Assembly (NCBI GenBank): GCA_017646225.1
Contig: JAGCMZ010000098.1
Location: forward strand, 1-17,599
Direction of reading: 5' to 3'
Length of the DNA: 17,599 nucleotides
From: Paludibacteraceae bacterium
Lineage (GTDB): Bacteria > Bacteroidota > Bacteroidia > Bacteroidales > Paludibacteraceae
The position numbers and the translations under genes are program-made. Below, in pieces: positions 15,601 to 17,599 of the stretch (its first letter is position 1; each line of letters begins with the position of its first letter). Below the pieces are notes generated by a model. It searched no databases. It had not been told where the DNA came from and saw only the letters and a list, made by a program, of their open reading frames with translations.

Positions 15601-17599
15601 GATGCGTTTATGCGCAAAGTAGCAGAAATAAAGGCGTCTATTTCAGAAAATAATGGCAATAACGAGGTAGAAATTTTTGCTTTACACTCCTACGATGAAC
15701 TAGATAGACCCGTACAAAGCACTTTTATTGATGGGGCTGAAACCACCATGCAATACTGCATAGCCGCAGAACCGCACACAGGGAAAACCACCCTGCAATG
15801 TACCACTACCGATGCCGAGGGAAGAAAGAACAATACCTATACCGATGCATTGGGCAGAAATATTGCCACAGAGAGCTATGTAAATGGAGAGGCTATTCGG
15901 GTTGTAAATACCTACGATGCGCTCTCACGCATTACAGAGGTATTGCACCCCAACGGCCACATGTGTACGTACAAATACGATATGTTGGGCAACGTTGTAG
16001 AAAGTCAAACACCCGATGCTGGTACAGTAAAAGCAACATACACACCACAAGGTGCCATAGCGACGCGCACAACCGCTACGGGCGAAGTAATTAGTTACAA
16101 CTATAATTTTGAACGCTTACAATCGGTAAGTTATTCTTATCACCCTAACGACAGCGTGGTTTACACCTATGGCGATAGCCTGAGTGCAGATCTACAAAAG
16201 GGTCGTTTACTAAGCGTAAAGTACCCTATGGGCAGCGAGTTGTACACCTACGGCAACATGGGAGAGGTGATAGAAACGGTAAAGAGCATTGTAATTGACA
16301 GTACCTTTAACAAGGTGCATACCTACACCACCAAGGCCGAGTACGACAGTTGGAACCGCTTGCAAAGTATGACCTACCCCGACGGTGAGGTGGTAAATTA
16401 CCAATATTATCCTAGCGGACAGTTGCAATCTATTACGGGCACAAAGGACGACAGACTTTATCCCTATCTAATAGAGGCGGGATACCATGTGAATGGACAA
16501 ACAGCGTTCCGAAAATTAGGAAATAACAGCGAACATCGTTATTTTTACGACCATAAAGATAGGTTGCAAATGACAACGCTTCATATAAACGGCCAAAAGA
16601 TTTCAGAAAATAGCTACAGCTACGATAAGGTAGATAACATTACCACCATCAAAGGTAATAATAACTACTATCAGCGTTACACGTACGACGAACTTAATAG
16701 GTTGGTGCGTGCCACAGGGTACGATCTTAGTGTGGTAGCAGAACGTCCCTGTTTCTACGACATGACCATGCAGTACAACAACATGTCGTCGCCAGTTCTG
16801 TTTACCCAGATGGTTGCTACAGAAACGGCCACCACTAGCGTTAATAACACGTACCATTACGATGCCAGTGTGCAACCTAATGCTCCACTACAAATTGGTG
16901 ATACCTATTACACGTACGATGCTGCAGGCAACCCCACCTCTATACTCAATAGCGATGGCAAAGGAAAAGACTTGCGTTGGGATGCCGAAAACCGCCTACG
17001 CAGCATAAGCGACAGCCAAGAGGGATTGCACCATGCCTATGCCTACGACCACATGGGCGAGCGTATTTTAAAACGCTACGGCTCAGGACAGCAAAGTTCC
17101 TATAACGGCAAGGATATGGGCACGTTATTTGATTTTGGCGAGAGCTACAGTGCCTACGTTAGCCCTTACTTTGTAGAAACCAACAACGGTTACACCAAAC
17201 ATTACTATGCAGGGGTAACCCGTTTGGTAAGTAAAATTGGCGAGGGAGTGTATCAAGATTCAGCATACGTATCGTATGGCGAAGAAGAGAAAGACCAATA
17301 CTTCTACTTCCAAGACCATTTAGGCAGTAGTACCTACATTACCACTCTTACAGGCGAGGTAGCGCAATACGCCGCCTATACACCCTACGGCGAATTATTC
17401 CGCGAGTACCGCAACGTAACACCCTACAAGTTTAACGGCAAAGAACTTGATGCCGAAACAGGTCTGTACTACTACGGAGCCCGCTACTACAACCCTGCTA
17501 CAGCATTGTGTTTTGCAAAGTTAGAGAAATCGCAATCAGAATTATATCCATATGTATTTTGTCCTAACAAATTAGGCGATTCCTATTTGCGTATAATAG
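9631..17599 (+). CDS. Giant SpvB/FG-GAP/RHS-repeat lipoprotein, Tc-toxin BC-like (3' end outside window)
   Basis: From ATG 9631 the frame is open for 2656 codons with no stop and runs off the right edge. The N-terminus is a lipoprotein signal (hydrophobic stretch ending FVVLAC, lipid-carrying Cys20). A domain at about 70-195 ends HTEHFTDMING, as in SpvB relatives of Bacteroidota. The SpvB domain starts near 226 (LPAARGHVMPNLSLQY, GYGFSIP). Six Asp-rich FG-GAP/VCBS-like repeats follow in two groups (residues 604-701 and 1287-1565), separated by a beta-rich stretch with RGWGQFAYNG (about 1129-1138). YD/RHS repeats fill about 1755-2485. The RHS core spans about 2556-2624 (FQDHLGSST, PYGELF, KFNGKELDAETGLYYYGARYYNP). 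In Tc toxins these parts, split over TcB and TcC, form a hollow shell around a cleaved toxic C-terminus. Here they are one lipid-anchored chain at the end of a surface-protein operon. A toxic payload is inference; the region that would carry it is not visible. Confidence 0.93.
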   Translation, partial: MKTLLSHIFILLFLFVVLACTTDKNNTVTSVDLAKTDTVFTVGANADSLQGCKKQLEILSVSKEFKAAQQDSLCLMRAQINVPKGSLTSNQELSITAIDQAQMATLPTGMVNVTSGADGFRFLPHGEHFVKNAATIVLPFDSLKIPQGYTANDIHTYYYDEKLQRWQALAKDTIDAKRQLAYSHTEHFTDMINGILKVPESPETGTLTPTFISDYKPVNPATGITQIKAPVPNEQGTAVLNYPLSLPAARGHVMPNLSLQYSSDGGSSYVGYGFSIPMESITIDTRWGCPSFDKQYESESYLLNGQQFTEKAHYHTYRKKQERQSNKQFNLRVDNQFLTIVRKGNSPTNYTWQVISKDGIKKTYTGFDGIADEVSNHSTPTENNQIIWVLTEVEDRNGNTCTYTYKNFNGNLYPKSIVYTGHKQQNIKGAYQVVFQYSEEKESFDFNRLDKTSSYRLGIEQTDAVVLSDIQVYNQDRLLKGYVFKYKIGAFGKTNLVKITETDSQKEAFYSHSFDYYDDTLSPLYESAQKWGLSKPIYKKGTFFTSKDEFNDECSMINGSHSSGYNVGGGLHVGFGIGDLLNIYAGSSYTYSHNDNEGKVSLTDLDGDGLPDLIFMDGDTICYRKNIYHQKAAESEDQTTDNTYFFSDPIKLQCKLKSFSFGEGETHNLLIDAGAQILFISGNACYSHNWQSNCTKVYLYDFNADGLIDIANDGRVYFNHINAQGIPTFTTSSQPTPCPIPGLMVAIDSAFIPDTKVIADSLSSIFPRHDVVKLWRAPYDGTVSIKANVQVDKESKDGIRLSIQYKNNLLYTDSIAKGGRANISKATRVQAGEKIYFRLQSNFSGLNDSINFETTIQYTSLKQDIGEDENGTLKEYVAADEFLFCGAPDMPLAKEGNIRIQAPFSKDVTSDDICLIVRKTVITNFQQVQENPETKPILAQTDIEKRYLKATNVHSNEPMDIYLTVDEQDIHTGAYLSFIVESNSQIKWENIKWRPVATYADEPKPFWYVAPTLTMYNKHVKRAKSQKIVAQSAKLQVDFSATNLDKKSINHNQVHFSLKDKDGKVYYSGPVSLLPAFISIPKANTFYGTFHVKEEVLAISKASYSLNGNTLDAAVYSSYDQSNLGHLYRGWGQFAYNGENEPSALIDETKLGINTQEYEEAIKGIDTNFDYETYDSKQLSSVPTTNSQWFYVMQFNAKDERYNSVAKDAYVAGSSMSSSRIGRQDIYVPVPNFPLPGTEESPSQETACPHMKSSGQGDSFTGSIAAIANVGGGWSNTTSYNDQSILDVNSDGYPDWINRTDNSIDIIYTNARGQITGKKVSFDFTPSKSNSTSTNLTVGVSLTGNPPDLIAKMGNKNSTQVKLQQDGANANSTPSIGISGNYASNVVISESEWIDYNGDGLPDFIYKDGDNQYYVRYNMAGESFTNPIMLANQDSSIYKECSSTHGSGMGANIPICGKATAGGGVGMNYSESHNQASFRDMNADGLVDYVYKDGDNNTNVRFNVGGILQPSKKIASNSIIASRSTSYSYSCNVAGTIPAGPVQITPSTNYADTDAISKSTSSVMDLDGDGFPDLVNSYTADTLSIQRSKIGKVGKLKTVTLPLKGKINLDYTPSLRSYRNATSRYCLSTIETTGGAAELGATSFKDTIMYSGGHYNRCERTFFGFDTVSVSNLDTQKKNAVYRTTQNVYATNSFYTKGLVVKTNLLDSSKTVLSSTEYTYLLKGDTLKDETVFPALVKKTQTVYQNNQALSSERNFDYDDMGNLTTYAIDGELTAAITYHTHDVVKNAPQSIAVSGGGTTLQKRSSLIDEKGNITQFAVQVDEATEALYNLTYDTFGNIATFTRPENNQAERVSVKVKYDEVQQLYPIEVSDSYGFTSKTQYHDLFCLPTQQTNINGSSVTYTYDSKGRLTSLRAPKEEALNKDYTLQFEYHLQDGIYQGITRHNTPQGECLVYAYVDSLGREKYTENISYLYKDGAIEPQMVRSAYTQYDAFMRKVAEIKASISENNGNNEVEIFALHSYDELDRPVQSTFIDGAETTMQYCIAAEPHTGKTTLQCTTTDAEGRKNNTYTDALGRNIATESYVNGEAIRVVNTYDALSRITEVLHPNGHMCTYKYDMLGNVVESQTPDAGTVKATYTPQGAIATRTTATGEVISYNYNFERLQSVSYSYHPNDSVVYTYGDSLSADLQKGRLLSVKYPMGSELYTYGNMGEVIETVKSIVIDSTFNKVHTYTTKAEYDSWNRLQSMTYPDGEVVNYQYYPSGQLQSITGTKDDRLYPYLIEAGYHVNGQTAFRKLGNNSEHRYFYDHKDRLQMTTLHINGQKISENSYSYDKVDNITTIKGNNNYYQRYTYDELNRLVRATGYDLSVVAERPCFYDMTMQYNNMSSPVLFTQMVATETATTSVNNTYHYDASVQPNAPLQIGDTYYTYDAAGNPTSILNSDGKGKDLRWDAENRLRSISDSQEGLHHAYAYDHMGERILKRYGSGQQSSYNGKDMGTLFDFGESYSAYVSPYFVETNNGYTKHYYAGVTRLVSKIGEGVYQDSAYVSYGEEEKDQYFYFQDHLGSSTYITTLTGEVAQYAAYTPYGELFREYRNVTPYKFNGKELDAETGLYYYGARYYNPATALCFAKLEKSQSELYPYVFCPNKLGDSYLRII
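10306..11190 (+). other. SpvB-type domain within the giant lipoprotein
   Basis: Residues about 226-520 of the lipoprotein begin with a run rich in Pro/Gly motifs: NYPLSLPAARG, MPNLSLQYSSDGG, YVGYGFSIPMESIT. This is the signature of the Salmonella SpvB N-terminal / TcaC-TcB domain, which caps the TcB-TcC shell. Later it contains DRNGNTCTYTY and repeated beta-hairpins. The start boundary is clear; the end is approximate. Confidence 0.85.
11440..14373 (+). repeat. Six FG-GAP/VCBS-like Asp-rich repeats in two groups
   Basis: Units begin at 11440 (DLDGDGLPDLIFMDGD), 11731 (DFNADGLIDIANDG), 13489 (DVNSDGYPDWINRTD), 13813 (DYNGDGLPDFIYKDGD), 14068 (DMNADGLVDYVYKDGD) and 14323 (DLDGDGFPDLVN). The pattern D-x-[DN]-x-D-G-x-x-D is a calcium-binding loop of beta-propeller blades. 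In TcB proteins such a propeller forms the gate that docks to the TcA pore. The 1.7 kb between units two and three (about residues 716-1286) encodes beta-rich sequence that I cannot assign. Confidence 0.8.
14890..17085 (+). repeat. YD (RHS) repeat array
   Basis: About fifteen degenerate YD repeats are visible, for example FDYDDMGNLTTY (14896), LTYDTFGNIATFTRP (15121), YTYDSKGRLTSLRAP (15334), NTYDALSRITEVLHPNG (15907), YKYDMLGNVVESQTPD (15970), YSYDKVDNITTIKG (16615), YTYDELNRLVRATG (16681), YTYDAAGNPTSILNSDG (16912) and YAYDHMGERILKRYG (17038). The array would form the coiled beta-sheet wall of the RHS shell. DNA identity between units is low, so this is an old protein-level repeat rather than a recent tandem duplication. 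Confidence 0.88.
17296..17505 (+). other. RHS-associated core domain, with atypical end
   Basis: QYFYFQDHLGSSTYITT, AAYTPYGELFREY, TPYKFNGKELDAETG and LYYYGARYYNPAT match the RHS-associated core closely. Family members then usually continue with a DP motif and an SPYVYCxNNPxxxxDPxG segment that leads to the variable C-terminus. Here the sequence reads LCFAKLEKSQSELYPYVFCPNKLGD: the SPYVYC-like piece survives, but the DP and NNP parts are gone. The C-terminal end and any autocleavage site cannot be placed from this window. Confidence 0.85.

Noticed and set aside
9889..17008. Many 60-116-codon frames on the minus strand and in other plus frames across this region (for example 13918-14259, 14967-15317, 15798-16094)
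   Set aside because: All lie inside the continuous 2656-codon plus-strand frame, which has clear domain motifs throughout. They show no recognisable motifs and are shadows.
14890..17085. YD repeats as a CRISPR array or DNA tandem repeat
   Set aside because: Units vary in length and share little DNA identity; conservation is at protein level (YDxxGRL-type motifs).
17594..17599. TAA-TAG at the very end of the window as the stop of the giant gene
   Set aside because: Both triplets are one base out of frame. The coding frame reads CGT ATA ATA G and remains open, and that alternative frame has earlier stops at 17522 and 17573.

Overview
The window looks like chromosomal DNA of a Bacteroidota bacterium, most likely Bacteroidales. 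Four observations support this: a C-terminal fragment of the type IX secretion (T9SS) translocon protein SprA, a Bacteroidales-type sodium-pumping decarboxylase operon, TAnnTTTG/TTTG-type promoters, and surface-protein modules (FISUMP, T9SS type A sorting domain, SpvB/RHS) typical of the phylum. All recognisable genes are on the + strand. There is no RNA gene, CRISPR array or insertion sequence that I can see, and no gene-free stretch exceeds 300 bases.

Layout. (1) 1-194: the 3' end of sprA. (2) 195-419: an AT-rich spacer with a probable promoter and a small palindrome. (3) 420-3841: oadG-oadA-oadB, a compact operon for the biotin-dependent, Na+-extruding oxaloacetate decarboxylase, closed by a strong intrinsic terminator at 3888-3922. 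(4) 3923-4085: a spacer with a very good Bacteroidota promoter (TTTG-N20-TACATTTG). (5) 4086 to the right edge: four genes that overlap or lie 3 bases apart. They encode a secreted von Willebrand A/Ig-like protein, a secreted tandem-FISUMP protein, a secreted protein with a T9SS type A sorting domain, and a giant SpvB/FG-GAP/RHS lipoprotein.

The main discovery is the last gene. From ATG 9631 the frame stays open for 2656 codons and leaves the window without a stop. I translated it throughout: a lipoprotein signal, an N-terminal domain, an SpvB domain, six Asp-rich FG-GAP/VCBS-like repeats, a long YD (RHS) repeat array and an RHS-associated core. This is the architecture of a fused TcB-TcC 'cocoon' of Tc toxins, but tethered as a lipoprotein and co-transcribed with T9SS-type surface proteins. 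Just past the core motif the expected DP...NNP signature is lost and GC falls from 51% to 32%, so the C-terminal effector or cassette region begins at the edge or lies beyond it.

Working model (inference): the 4086 promoter drives a cell-surface apparatus. The three smaller exported proteins would act as surface or adhesive partners of the RHS shell, which would carry a variable C-terminal payload. The oad operon is ordinary energy metabolism and is separated from this system by the terminator.
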